This document shows positions 1 to 5,674 of a DNA stretch of 6,600 nt, one piece after another. The notes below the pieces were generated by a model. It did not search any database. It saw only the letters and a list, made by a program, of their open reading frames with translations, and was not told the DNA's origin. The stretch spans positions 1-6,600 of the forward strand of contig CALEIM010000107.1 of assembly GCA_937876395.1 (NCBI GenBank), read 5' to 3'. This stretch comes from an uncultured Wenzhouxiangella sp. GTDB lineage: Bacteria; Pseudomonadota; Gammaproteobacteria; Xanthomonadales; Wenzhouxiangellaceae. The position numbers and the translations under genes are program-made. The stretch's first letter is position 1; each line of letters begins with the position of its first letter.

Positions 1-420
1 ACGAAACAAATCGACGTGAACCCGCTCGACGCCGTCGATACCGTACACCGTCAAGGTGGCCTCATCGCCGGGAGCGTACAGGGCCTGATCGGCTTGAATC
101 AAGAACGGCGGCTGTTCCACAGGACTCAAGAGCAGCTGTGCCGTGCCGCTGCGTTCGGCCCCGTCGATGGCTTCGACGCGCAGGTCCAGGGCCTGATCGG
201 GAGTGAACTCAGCGGAAGCGATACCTTGAGCGTTGGTGCTGAGGCTCAGCGGGTCGTCGTCGAGCCCCCTGATGTTCACATCCGCCACCAATGGGCGGCC
301 GAGTGGGTCACTCACCAGCATCAAGATGCGGTTGTCGACGCCAACGGTGACCGGCTGATGCTCAGCGAAGACTTCGACGTTCACTGCCGACAAGGCGAGC
401 ATCACCTCGGCGCTGCTCGA
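1..420 (-). CDS. Alpha-2-macroglobulin-like protein, internal fragment (truncated at both ends)
   Basis: Read on the minus strand, this stretch is open and encodes a beta-rich sequence. It contains GVDNRILMLVSDPLGRPLVA, then a segment with NAQGIASAEF, then ADQALYAPGDEATLTVYG. The pattern is an N-rich start, a 'PLGRP' turn, a 'T/N-x-x-G' strand, and 'LYxPGD' opening a new domain. It resembles the macroglobulin (MG) domain that precedes the bait-region domain (A2M_BRD) of bacterial alpha-2-macroglobulins, which are periplasmic, often lipid-anchored, protease-trapping proteins of about 1,500 residues or more. Neither a stop nor a convincing start lies in the window: the frame leaves at the left edge. 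On the other side it runs open to about 531 with an ATG at 519, but beyond about 420 it is only the complement of the conserved protease motif. The signal peptide and earlier MG domains are therefore missing here. The family call is from pattern recall; another Ig-like surface protein is possible. Confidence 0.55.
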
Positions 421-421
421 C

Positions 422-1645
422 GTGGTTGCGCCTGGGGCGGTGGTCACCGCCGCGGCGATCGGCAACGGGATGACGGCGTTCTCCGGCACCTCGATGGCAT
501 CGCCGCATGTGGCCGGCATTGCCGCCCTTTACCTGGCCAACAACAGCGGCGCATCACCGGCCCAGGTGACCACCGCCATCCTCTCCAACGGCTCAAGCGG
601 CCGCCTCAGCGGCATCGGCTCAGGCTCGCCCAATCTGCTCGCCTATTCGCTGTTTGACGGCGACGGTGGCGGCGGCGGTGGCAGCACCGAACTGACCAAC
701 GGCGTGCCGGAAACCGGCCTTTCGGGCAACCAGGGCTCGGAGCTTCGCTTCACCATCGAAGTCCCGTCAGGCGCCAGCGATCTGGAAATCAGCATGAGCG
801 GCGGCTCGGGCGATGCCGACCTGTACGTGCGCCGCGGCGCAGCACCAACCACCTCCAGCTACGACTGTCGCCCCTGGCGAACCGGCAATAACGAAAGCTG
901 TAGCGAATCCAGCCCCCAAGCCGGTACCTGGCACATCATGGTTCGCGGCTATTCCAGCTTTTCAGGCGTCAGCCTGGTCGCCAGTTTTGATGAACCCGGC
1001 GGCGGTGGTGGCAGCGGCGAGCTGAACAACGGCGTACCGGTGACCGGGCTGTCCGGCGGTTCAGGCTCAGAGAGCCACTTCAGCATTGCCGTGCCCTCAG
1101 GCGCCAGCAATCTGGAAATCAGCATGAGCGGTGGCTCCGGCGATGCCGACCTGTACGTGCGCCGCGGCGCGCCGCCGACTTCCACCAGCTACGACTGTCG
1201 CCCCTGGCTTACCGGCAACAACGAAAGCTGCTCCAGCGCCAGCCCGCAGGCCGGCACCTGGTACATCATGATCCGCGGCTATTCCAGCTATTCAGGCGTC
1301 AGCCTGGTGGCCAGTTTTGACGGACCCGGTAGTGGTGCTCCGTGCACAAACTGCACCCACTTCAGCGGCACGCTGACCAGCGGTGCTGCACAGATTCAGC
1401 CGAACGGCGACTACTACCAGGCGCCCAGCGGTACGCACCAGGCTTGGTTGCAGGGTCCGTCCAGCGCTGACTTTGATCTCGAACTGTATCGCTGGAGTGG
1501 CTCAAGCTGGACGCGGGTCGCCAACTCGGCCAGCACCGGCAGCAATGAGCATGTCAGCTACAGCGGCAGCTCCGGCTATTACTATTGGCGTGTGCTGTCC
1601 TGGTCAGGCAGCGGCAGCTACGATCTGTGGCTGAACACGCCGTAA
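422..1645 (+). CDS. Subtilisin-family (S8) serine protease, C-terminal part with two PPC domains
   Basis: This is the C-terminal part of a secreted subtilase that hydrolyses proteins outside the cell. From the GTG at 422 it gives 407 residues. The S8 core remnant is residues 1-78, with VVAPG and GTSMASPHVAG; the catalytic Ser is residue 24 (codon 491-493). A Gly-rich linker follows, then PPC domain 1 (about 90-190, DADLYVRRG...YDCRPW...AGTWHIMVRGYSSFSG), a second Gly-rich linker, PPC domain 2 (about 200-300), and a third beta-sandwich domain (about 308-407, CTNCTHFSG...FDLELYRW...YYYWRV) of the kind found at the end of secreted proteases. PPC domains are usually removed after secretion. The catalytic Asp, His and oxyanion Asn, plus signal peptide and propeptide, are absent. 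The frame is open only back to a stop at 356-358, and there is no ribosome binding site at 422, so the listed start is nominal. The fragment cannot be an active protease as it stands. It abuts the inverted fragment at 1-420. Confidence 0.85.
   Translation: MVAPGAVVTAAAIGNGMTAFSGTSMASPHVAGIAALYLANNSGASPAQVTTAILSNGSSGRLSGIGSGSPNLLAYSLFDGDGGGGGGSTELTNGVPETGLSGNQGSELRFTIEVPSGASDLEISMSGGSGDADLYVRRGAAPTTSSYDCRPWRTGNNESCSESSPQAGTWHIMVRGYSSFSGVSLVASFDEPGGGGGSGELNNGVPVTGLSGGSGSESHFSIAVPSGASNLEISMSGGSGDADLYVRRGAPPTSTSYDCRPWLTGNNESCSSASPQAGTWYIMIRGYSSYSGVSLVASFDGPGSGAPCTNCTHFSGTLTSGAAQIQPNGDYYQAPSGTHQAWLQGPSSADFDLELYRWSGSSWTRVANSASTGSNEHVSYSGSSGYYYWRVLSWSGSGSYDLWLNTP
689..1348 (+). repeat. Tandem duplication of a 330-bp PPC-plus-linker unit
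   Basis: Two adjacent units of 330 bp (110 codons), 689-1018 and 1019-1348, encode the two PPC domains and their Gly-rich linkers. They keep exact register. Positions 780-801 equal 1110-1131 and positions 809-840 equal 1139-1170 base for base, and the two Cys codons of each domain align. Differences cluster in the first third of each unit and at third codon positions, so the duplication is in frame and under protein-level constraint. Confidence 0.85.
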
Positions 1646-1677
1646 ACCAGTCCGCCCTCATTCGGATCTGGAAACGG

Positions 1678-1706
1678 AAAACACCCCGGCCATCGGGGCG
1701 TTTTTC
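1678..1706. terminator. Bidirectional intrinsic terminator between convergent genes
   Basis: CCCCG (1684-1688) pairs with CGGGG (1694-1698) around a five-base loop. The stem is extended by AC/GT and by an A-run on the left pairing with a T-run on the right. On the plus strand the stem is followed by five T (1701-1705), which suits the protease gene ending at 1645. On the minus strand it is followed by four T and serves the gene ending at 1771. The 1683/1699 pair is an A-C mismatch in plus RNA but a G-U wobble in minus RNA. Confidence 0.8.
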
Positions 1707-1770
1707 TTGCCGGCAATCCACCTCGTCGGCGGTCAGTAGGCAATAACCGCATGAAGTGCCGCCGGCAGTG

Positions 1771-2052
1771 TTACGAGCCGAATTCGTTGATGTGACAGAT
1801 CAGGGTAATGCGACCGCCGCGCACATAAACCTGGACTGTTTTGCCACGTTGATAAAAATCGTAGCGAATGCCGGCCGCGCCTCCCTTGCGGGTCTGGAGC
1901 TGAACTGTCCGGCTTGGCTGCTGTTCAAGAACCCTACGCTCGGAATCGCCCACCTTGAGCAACAGATTGCCAATCCGCGCCGACGACAGCTCGCAGCTTC
2001 CAACGGCCGGACTGGCCAGAAACAATGTCAGTAACAGCAGCAAAATGCGCAT
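1771..2052 (-). CDS. Small exported protein, DUF2845-like
   Basis: A 93-residue protein of unknown function. It has a short basic start, a Leu-rich hydrophobic core (ILLLLLTLFLA) and a cleavage region PAVGSCELSS, so export through Sec is likely. Cleavage could be by signal peptidase I around AVG/S. VGSC is also a weak lipobox, so a lipoprotein is possible. The mature part (LLLKVGDSERRVLEQ...IRYDFYQRGKTVQVYVRGGRI) resembles small periplasmic DUF2845-type proteins, which share a 'vGDS..eVl' motif and a Tyr strand followed by 'v.v..G.i'; the assignment is tentative. I chose the ATG at 2052 over the GTG two codons upstream because AAGGGG (2060-2065) lies 7 bases before it. A GATAAA preceded by TGG (2079-2084) could be an extended -10, but no good -35 is visible. 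The gene converges on the protease gene and shares its terminator. Confidence 0.7.
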   Translation of the reverse strand: MRILLLLLTLFLASPAVGSCELSSARIGNLLLKVGDSERRVLEQQPSRTVQLQTRKGGAAGIRYDFYQRGKTVQVYVRGGRITLICHINEFGS

Positions 2053-2107
2053 ATACACACCCCTTGAGGTCTTCTCGATTTATCCCAGCATAGCAGCCAG
2101 GGACGGC

Positions 2108-2144
2108 AAAAGCTGATCCGGACCTGAACGGTCACCCCGGTCAG
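2108..2144 (-). terminator. Candidate intrinsic terminator of the glycosyltransferase gene
   Basis: In minus-strand RNA, CUGACCG (2144-2138) pairs with CGG-A-UCAG (2120-2113) with one bulged A. An inner GACC/GGUC stem closes a GUUCA loop, and the outer stem is followed by C and four U (2111-2108). The hairpin begins directly after or within the stop codon of the glycosyltransferase (2143-2141). The short U-run and the internal bulge make it weaker than the other two terminators here. Confidence 0.4.
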
Positions 2145-3064
2145 TCATCGCCCCGTCTGCGTTCCCGCCAGCGAAACTGGATGGCGCGCACCCGGGTGCG
2201 CCAACGGCTCACGAACCCGGCGTTGTGATAGCGGCCCTTGGCCTGGTGACGAATGCGAAAAATACCCGGGATATCGATGGGCACACCCTCCGTTCCAAGC
2301 AGCCAGCGATAGGCGCGGTCCTCGCGCGCCTTGGCAAAGCGGTCGGTCGGCTGCTGGAACACGGCCAGGTCACGACAATAGCCACAGGCCCGCGCCACGT
2401 CCCCGTGGGTAATCTGCATGGCGCCCACCGCGCGGCTGAAATCATGGTGCCGAAACGCGGCTCGGTCAACGTCAACCAGACGCGGTTCCCGGGCCGCTTC
2501 CAGTACCGGATGACCCGGTTCATACATCGGCGAAACCCGCTCACTTCGTGGATAAACCAGCGCGTCAAGCCTTCCCTGCAGCGCCTGCCCCAGAGTGTCG
2601 AGACAGTTTTCGCCGAAGATCACGTCACAATCGTTGAACCACAGCCAGTCGGCCGTACTTTGCAGGGCGGCCTGGTTACGGCCGATCGAGCGACGAAACA
2701 GGCGTTCTTTGGCCAGCGGCTGCCAGTTCCAGCGCACGTTTGCCACGTCCATTGACCCAAAAAATTCAAGCATGTCACGCGTGGCCCGGTCCTCGCGAGC
2801 ATGAAACACGGTCACGGTGACCGCCACCTCAGCAGGTGGATGGCGCAGCAATGAACTGAGCTGGTAAGCGAGCAGATGGGCATAGCCCCAGCAGTGGCTG
2901 ACAATCTCGATTTCGAGTCGGCCCGTTCGTGCCGCACGCTCCGACTCTGGTGGCGGCTTGGCCTGAAACCAGTTGGACGGCAGTTTCAGACTGACTGCAA
3001 GCGAGATCAGCGCCAGGCGAAAACGGTAAATCCAGGACCTGGCCGAGGCGGTGCGCTCAGACAC
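2141..3064 (-). CDS. Glycosyltransferase, GT-A fold (family 2-like)
   Basis: A 307-residue protein likely to move a sugar from a nucleotide-sugar donor to an envelope polysaccharide, lipid or protein acceptor; the substrate cannot be read from the sequence. A short hydrophobic stretch at 14-29 may associate with the membrane. The first Rossmann-like strand is LEIEIVSHCWGYAHLLAYQL (50-69). RSIGRNQAAL (125-134) matches the conserved 'GRN' helix, WLWFNDCDVIFG (140-151) holds a DxD metal/donor-binding motif (D145-C-D147), and REDRAYRWLL (247-256) supplies a candidate catalytic acid, followed by IRHQAKGRYH. The start is GTG at 3064: the upstream frame closes at a TGA at 3121-3119 and there is no in-frame ATG before the core. 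No ribosome binding site precedes this GTG, and it overlaps by 8 bases the stop region of a 21-codon ORF, so translation may be coupled. It is separated from the tRNA operon by a terminator. Confidence 0.75.
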   Translation of the reverse strand: MSERTASARSWIYRFRLALISLAVSLKLPSNWFQAKPPPESERAARTGRLEIEIVSHCWGYAHLLAYQLSSLLRHPPAEVAVTVTVFHAREDRATRDMLEFFGSMDVANVRWNWQPLAKERLFRRSIGRNQAALQSTADWLWFNDCDVIFGENCLDTLGQALQGRLDALVYPRSERVSPMYEPGHPVLEAAREPRLVDVDRAAFRHHDFSRAVGAMQITHGDVARACGYCRDLAVFQQPTDRFAKAREDRAYRWLLGTEGVPIDIPGIFRIRHQAKGRYHNAGFVSRWRTRVRAIQFRWRERRRGDD

Positions 3065-3122
3065 CGGCTTGCCGGGCGTCGGCGCGGTGCTTGGGGATGC
3101 GCTTGCTTGAACGTTCGGTCAT
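3057..3122 (-). CDS. Possible 21-residue leader ORF overlapping the glycosyltransferase start
   Basis: An ATG at 3122 with a good upstream AAGGGAG opens 21 codons encoding a very basic peptide (begins MTERSSKRIPKHR, ends ARQAGV). It stops at 3059-3057, inside the first codons of the glycosyltransferase, which is in another frame. The frame stays open upstream as far as 3284, but this ATG is the only start with a clear ribosome binding site. The peptide matches no family I recognise. It could be a translated leader that delivers ribosomes to the GTG start, a small protein in its own right, or the N-terminus of the enzyme with a frameshift between the two parts. Confidence 0.4.
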   Translation of the reverse strand: MTERSSKRIPKHRADARQAGV

Positions 3123-3333
3123 GGCGCGAGTCTCCCTTGAAGATTGCTGGTAGCCGGTTCCAGGCGCTGATTTCCAGACCGCCTGAATCACCGTCTCCGC
3201 CGGGTCCGGGTGCCCTCCTGATCCGTCGTCGCGGAGCGCGGATTCGGACCGGATCAGCAGTCGGCTAAAGTTTATCGCAAACAATCCTGGCCGAACGCCC
3301 GGATGTCGCTTTCAATTCCGCCAAAGTGAAAAG
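3123..3333. other. Gene-free stretch upstream of the glycosyltransferase unit
   Basis: No convincing gene is visible between the small ORF and the tRNA terminator. It should contain the promoter for the glycosyltransferase unit. The only candidate is a minus-strand GATAAA preceded by TGC at about 3275-3283 (extended -10 type) with no clear -35, so I do not annotate it as a promoter. An inverted repeat, CTGATCCG (3218-3225) with CGGATCAG (3250-3257), lies between that element and the ribosome binding site and could form a hairpin in the leader. Confidence 0.4.
3132..3138 (-). promoter_or_regulatory. Ribosome binding site of the 21-codon ORF
   Basis: Minus-strand AAGGGAG lies 9 bases before the ATG at 3122. 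It is the best Shine-Dalgarno match in the region. Because the glycosyltransferase GTG has none of its own, this site decides that ribosomes enter at the small ORF first. Confidence 0.6.
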
Positions 3334-3365
3334 AAAAAAGGCCCGAGCCGAAGCCCGAGCCTTTT
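3334..3365 (-). terminator. Strong intrinsic terminator of the tRNA operon
   Basis: In minus-strand RNA, GGCUCGGGC (3361-3353) and GCUCGGGCC (3348-3340) form a 9-bp stem with two G-U wobbles and a UUCG tetraloop (3352-3349). A run of six U follows (3339-3334), and an A-run before the stem can pair with the first U residues. In plus-strand RNA the two wobble pairs become C-A mismatches, so the signal works for the minus strand only. It ends the tRNA pair and any read-through from dapB. Confidence 0.9.
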
Positions 3366-3449
3366 GTCTGGTGTCCAAAAAACGCCCGTCGATATTAGAC
3401 ATATTCTGGACATTCGCAAGGATCGATGATGCTAAACCCTTGATTTTAT

Positions 3450-3525
3450 TGGCGTCCCCACGGGGATTCGAACCCCGGTCGCCGCCGTGAAAGGGCGGTG
3501 TCCTAGGCCTCTAGACGATGGGGAC
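3450..3525 (-). tRNA. tRNA-Glu, anticodon TTC
   Basis: A 76-base tRNA with CCA encoded (3452-3450). The acceptor GTCCCCA pairs with TGGGGAC. The anticodon stem CCGCC/GGCGG holds the loop CTTTCAC with anticodon TTC at 3491-3489. The T arm has GGTTCGAAT, and the D arm has the typical GTCTAGAGGCCTAGGAC form of bacterial tRNA-Glu. It reads GAA and GAG codons and in bacteria also supplies tetrapyrrole synthesis. It is the second gene of the tRNA pair, 32 bases after tRNA-Ala. An AT-richer trailer of about 85 bases separates it from the terminator. Confidence 0.97.
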
Positions 3526-3557
3526 TGAAAAACGTCGCGCCGCCTTGGAAAATCTTT

Positions 3558-3633
<76 letters not shown>

Positions 3634-3647
3634 ACATCAAGCCGGGC

Positions 3648-3676
3648 ATTCTAGTCGAGCTTCAGGAGGGTGTCAA
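3648..3676 (-). promoter_or_regulatory. Sigma70 promoter for the tRNA-Ala/tRNA-Glu pair
   Basis: On the minus strand, a perfect -35 TTGACA (3676-3671) is followed after exactly 17 bases by the -10 TAGAAT (3653-3648). A GC-rich discriminator (GCCCGGC) follows, as is usual in stable-RNA promoters under stringent (ppGpp) control. The predicted start is near 3641. The -35 box overlaps the stop codon of dapB (3675-3673). Confidence 0.9.
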
Positions 3677-4431
3677 ACGCTTTTCCGGGTAATCCGATCC
3701 CCGCTCAGAACCAGACCGGCAAACTCGATCATGCCGGGCTCGCGACCGACCAGCCGCTTGGCGGCCAGCAAGGCGCCGCGGGCAAAAATACGCCGATCCG
3801 TTGCGCGGTGAGCCAGTTCCAGACGCTCGCCGTCGGCCAGAAAGTACACCGTGTGTTCACCAGCCACGTCTCCCCCACGCAGCGCCTGAATGCCGATCTC
3901 TCCGGTCCGGCGGGCTTGCCGCAGGCGGCTGCGATCATGCACCACGGAATCATCCAGTTCGCCGCCGCGAGCCTGGGCGATGGCCTCACCCAACCACAGC
4001 GCCGTTCCCGACGGGGCATCGAGCTTGCGGCGATGGTGGGTTTCGAGAATCTCGATCTCAAAATCTGCATTGAGCGCCTCGGCCGAGCGAACGGCTAGCT
4101 CGCGGAGCAGATTGACGCCAAGGCTGAAATTGGCCGCCTGACAGATCGGGATAACGGTGGCTGCCGCTTCCAGCTCGCTTTGGACGGCGGCGCTCACCGC
4201 CGTGGTGCCGGTAATCAGCGGCAGCCGTCGATCGCGGGCGTAGGGCACGACCCGCTCAAGCAGTTCGGGATGGGAGAAGTCGATGATGGCATCGGCTTGC
4301 GTGTCGGGCTCGAAAAACTCCGCCCGATCAGCCCGGCCAACCACTTCAACCTGCTCGCCGTTAGCGATCAGGCTGACAATGGTCTGACCGATTGCGCCGC
4401 TTGCTCCACTGAGAAGAATTTTCAGGCCCAT
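3673..4431 (-). CDS. dapB: 4-hydroxy-tetrahydrodipicolinate reductase
   Basis: A cytoplasmic enzyme that reduces 4-hydroxy-tetrahydrodipicolinate with NAD(P)H in the diaminopimelate/lysine pathway, feeding peptidoglycan and lysine synthesis. The 252 residues show the nucleotide-binding loop GASGAIGQ (9-16), the GTT motif (75-77), and the signature ETHHRRKLDAPSGTA (130-144) with the catalytic His pair H132-H133 and Lys136. RGGDVAGEHTVYF (185-197) belongs to the tetramerisation/substrate domain. It is somewhat shorter than the usual 265-275 residues. The loss falls in the segment between the first Rossmann strand and AIIDFSHP (49-56), where many relatives carry an extra stretch; the active-site motifs are intact. 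The ATG at 4431 is preceded by no clear Shine-Dalgarno. It lies 46 bases after dnaJ with no terminator between, so it is probably cotranscribed. No terminator separates it from the tRNA promoter either. Confidence 0.96.
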   Translation of the reverse strand: MGLKILLSGASGAIGQTIVSLIANGEQVEVVGRADRAEFFEPDTQADAIIDFSHPELLERVVPYARDRRLPLITGTTAVSAAVQSELEAAATVIPICQAANFSLGVNLLRELAVRSAEALNADFEIEILETHHRRKLDAPSGTALWLGEAIAQARGGELDDSVVHDRSRLRQARRTGEIGIQALRGGDVAGEHTVYFLADGERLELAHRATDRRIFARGALLAAKRLVGREPGMIEFAGLVLSGDRITRKSV

Positions 4432-4477
4432 AGCCCGAACTATTATGACCTGATTTCAGACACCTGAAGCGGCATCT

Positions 4478-5599
4478 TCAAAAACCCATGCGATCAAAAA
4501 AAGACTTGACCCGATCGGTCCAGCCCGAAGACTGCGGGCTGTGCTGCGGCTGATCGTCGAGCGCCTGCTGGAGCTGGCTGAGCAAATCCTTTTGCTCGCG
4601 ATTGAGGTTGACCGGCGTTTCGACCTCAACCCGGCAGCGCAGATCGCCGGTGGTGCGCGAGCGCACCGACTTGACCCCCTTGCCGCGCAGACGAAACACC
4701 TTGCCCGACTGGGTTTCGGCCGGCACCTTGAGCATCACCGAGCCGTCGAGGGTGGGCACCTTGAGCTGGCCACCCAGGGCCGCGGTCGTGAAGCTGATCG
4801 GCACCTCGCAGAACAGGTCATCACCATCGCGTTCAAACAGCGGGTGCGGGCGGATTTGAACGTCCACATAGAGATCGCCGGCTGTCCCGCCCTGGGCGCC
4901 GGCGGCGCCTTCGCCGCTGAGCCGAATCCGGTCACCGGTATCGACGCCGGCCGGAATACGGATTTCCAGGGTTCGGGTTTTGCGCACCTGGCCGCTGCCG
5001 CTGCAATCTCCGCAGGGATCCTTGATCATGTTACCGCTGCCGCGACAGGCCGGACAGGTCTGCTGGACCGAAAAGAAACCCTGCTGCATGCGCACCTGGC
5101 CTTGGCCTGCACAGGTCGAGCACACCTCGGGATGACCGCTTTTCGAGCCGCTGCCCTTGCAGGTCTGACACTCGCCAAGCGTCGGCAAAGTGACTTCCTT
5201 GTCAATGCCGACTACGGCTTCTTCAAGGTCCAGCTCCAGGGTGTAGCGCAAATCCTGGCCGCGCTGGGAACGGCTTTGGCGGCGTCGTCCGCCGCCGAAA
5301 ATATCACCGAAGATGTCACCGAAAATATCGTTGATGTCGCCGAAGCCGGCCTGCGCCCCACCGCCACCCATGCCGCCGTTGACGCCGGCGTGGCCGAAGC
5401 GATCATAGGCCGCGCGTTTTTGTGCGTCTTTGAGCACATCGTGCGCTTCGCGCACTTCCTTGAAACGGTTCTCGGCTTCAGGATCATCCGGATTGCGATC
5501 GGGATGATGTTCGCGCGCCTTGCGCCGATAAGCGGTGCGAATCGCTTCGCTGGAAGCATCGCGGGCAACGCCGAGAATCTCGTAGTAATCAGTGGACAT
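4478..5599 (-). CDS. dnaJ: Chaperone DnaJ (Hsp40, type I)
   Basis: Cytoplasmic co-chaperone that binds unfolded proteins, delivers them to DnaK and stimulates its ATPase. The 373 residues are of full length with all domains in order. The J domain is 1-70 with HPD at 32-34. A Gly/Phe-rich region at 71-104 contains a DIFG repeat (91-102). The zinc region has four CxxCxGxG motifs (C144-C147, C160-C163, C182-C185, C196-C199). The C-terminal beta-sandwich domains start at about 205 and end in a dimerisation tail. The ATG at 5599 is set by the family start MSxDYYEILGV. The bases before it are AT-rich with no Shine-Dalgarno. The gene lies 75 bases after dnaK, separated by a hairpin, and 46 bases before dapB. 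Heat-shock control would come from a promoter upstream of dnaK, outside the window. Confidence 0.98.
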   Translation of the reverse strand: MSTDYYEILGVARDASSEAIRTAYRRKAREHHPDRNPDDPEAENRFKEVREAHDVLKDAQKRAAYDRFGHAGVNGGMGGGGAQAGFGDINDIFGDIFGDIFGGGRRRQSRSQRGQDLRYTLELDLEEAVVGIDKEVTLPTLGECQTCKGSGSKSGHPEVCSTCAGQGQVRMQQGFFSVQQTCPACRGSGNMIKDPCGDCSGSGQVRKTRTLEIRIPAGVDTGDRIRLSGEGAAGAQGGTAGDLYVDVQIRPHPLFERDGDDLFCEVPISFTTAALGGQLKVPTLDGSVMLKVPAETQSGKVFRLRGKGVKSVRSRTTGDLRCRVEVETPVNLNREQKDLLSQLQQALDDQPQHSPQSSGWTDRVKSFFDRMGF

Positions 5600-5611
5600 T
5601 TAGATATTTAT

Positions 5612-5654
5612 CGGTCGACCGGGCGATCCGGCGCGGCATCAACATGCCGGCCGG
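5612..5654 (-). other. dnaK-dnaJ intergenic hairpin and palindrome
   Basis: In minus-strand RNA, CCGGCCGGCA (5654-5645) pairs with UGCCG (5638-5634), a bulged C (5633) and GCCGG (5632-5628). This gives ten GC-rich pairs closing a UGUUGA loop. No U-run follows, so it is not an intrinsic terminator. A perfect 10-base palindrome, CGGTCGACCG (5612-5621), lies between the hairpin and the dnaJ start. The structure could stabilise or help process the mRNA, or lower dnaJ translation relative to dnaK; this is inference. Confidence 0.55.
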
Positions 5655-5674
5655 CCCCCCGGAAAAACAGCGGT

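Noticed and set aside
16..657. Plus-strand open frame of 213 codons at the left end
   Set aside because: Its translation is low in pattern and Gln/Arg/His-rich. It is the shadow of the minus-strand macroglobulin-like frame and then of the protease frame.
2225..2755. Plus-strand open frame of 176 codons opposite the glycosyltransferase
   Set aside because: No domain or ribosome binding site. The opposite strand has the DxD motif and GT-A layout, so this is a shadow.
2112..3258. Inverted 10-base match GCTGATCCGG (2112-2121) and its complement (3249-3258) flanking the glycosyltransferase unit, like terminal repeats
   Set aside because: Exact 10-base matches are expected by chance many times in a window of this size. 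No transposase and no target-site duplication accompany them.
4455..4468. Small hairpin TTCAG/CTGAA between dnaJ and dapB
   Set aside because: Only five pairs and no T-run, so it is too weak to call a terminator. Cotranscription of dnaJ and dapB remains likely.
5300..5345. Short repeats in the DNA of dnaJ
   Set aside because: They encode the DIFG repeat of the Gly/Phe-rich region, which is common in DnaJ proteins, so no separate repeat element is needed.
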